In this document: positions 63,656 to 64,000 of the stretch, piece by piece
Position numbering within the stretch: position 1 is the first letter of the stretch
Layout: each line of letters starts with the position of its first letter
Source of the DNA: Magnetospirillum sp.
GTDB taxonomy: Bacteria; Pseudomonadota; Alphaproteobacteria; Rhodospirillales; Magnetospirillaceae
Direction of reading: 5' to 3'
Assembly: GCA_024707145.1 (NCBI GenBank)
Contig: JANQAI010000013.1
Coordinates: 356,747 to 420,746 of the forward strand
Length of the DNA: 64,000 bases
Notes under the pieces: generated by a model
The model's input: the letters and a program-made list of their open reading frames with translations, nothing else
Told to the model about the DNA's origin: nothing
Database searches by the model: none
Position numbers and translations under genes: made by a program

Positions 63656-64000
63656 TGGTCTCGTCCATCCAATGGAAAAGGTATGGGGTGTTTATCGCAG
63701 CCCAAACGAAGCAAGGCAAGGAATAATCCCATATTTTTGCTCTTGACTGTGGCTGTGCTGCACGTCCCACGGTAAGACTGGCGTGCATTGGCGGCCTCCG
63801 GCTTCGCCCCTGTCGGCGCTCAGAGCTATGCTGGCATTGCTCTGAAAAATGTCATAACTATCGGAAATAAAATGGTTTTTCTGATGTAGCGGACATCCCC
63901 CATAGGGGCAGTGGGCAGGTTCAAATCAGTGGCCCCATATATAGAGAAGCCCCCCTCGGTGCGCCGGATGTGGGCGGCGAAAAAATGTGACGGGTCGATG
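63656..64000. other. Right edge, no gene recognised
   Basis: These 345 bp include the AT-rich upstream region of the M23 gene (63660-63775) and low-coding sequence to the window end. No RNA gene, repeat copy or convincing start codon for a gene leaving the window was found. Confidence 0.45.

Overview
The window is about 64 kb of GC-rich DNA from an alphaproteobacterium, most likely a Rhodospirillales member close to Magnetospirillum/Paramagnetospirillum. This is inferred from gene content and protein character (HdaA-type DnaA-like protein, DUF1178, DUF2066 and DUF4167 proteins, two XRE regulators of one type, an ispG-hisS-hemA-prfA-prmC run). No rRNA or tRNA gene was recognised and no magnetosome gene is present. 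Most of the window is ordinary chromosome. Two stretches (about 7.7-13.9 kb and 32-37.8 kb) are accessory in character.

Layout: 0-7.7 kb holds a truncated membrane-anchored protein, an ABC-F ATPase, ndk, a LuxR solo with a 59-residue neighbour, an XRE regulator, a FieF-like cation exporter with pdxH, a glycine-zipper lipoprotein and a DnaJ-class co-chaperone. 7.7-13.9 kb is a decayed island: a frameshifted P63C-domain gene behind four TGCAAGCA/TGCTTGCA sites, an XRE regulator with a perfect palindrome, an E1-like (ThiF) C-terminal fragment overlapping a JAMM/JAB peptidase, a membrane ORF cut by an IS5-type remnant, a DNA-methyltransferase N-terminal stub fused out of frame to an M23 peptidase, and a resolvase homologue lacking its catalytic residues. 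13.9-31.7 kb is housekeeping: MBL hydrolase, YihY, fabI, aroC, an MCP, purM-purN, DUF2066, a CDP-alcohol phosphotransferase, a PerM-like permease, hdaA, sixA, ppk1-ppx and an RTX protein. 32-37.8 kb holds phage-like regulators (Ner-type and XRE genes, divergent), a GNAT remnant, two tandem paralogues of unknown function and dense intergenic repeats. 37.8-64 kb is housekeeping again: map, sfsA, methyltransferases, comF, grxC-nitrilase, a cytochrome c, a RodZ-like protein, lysC-NMO-ptsP, ubiG, two tiny disordered proteins, ispG-hisS-hemA-prfA-prmC, a DUF4167 protein, an Fnr-type regulator, clpB and an M23 peptidase.

Two features stand out at window scale. First, seven conserved genes (ABC-F, fieF, the P63C gene, purN, DUF2066, lysC, clpB), and probably prmC, are each interrupted by a small indel. 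Repairing it restores a normal family length, so sequencing or assembly error is the leading explanation, although the G9 tract in the P63C gene could be a genuine contingency locus. Second, several families of palindromic intergenic repeats recur. Two elements of about 150 bp share a REP-like core but carry different perfect terminal inverted repeats. The most interesting biological leads are the E1/JAB remnant with its own regulator, the operator-like array before the P63C gene, the tandem unknown paralogues at 34.8-37.2 kb, the catalytically degenerate resolvase, and a glutamyl-tRNA reductase in an alphaproteobacterium.
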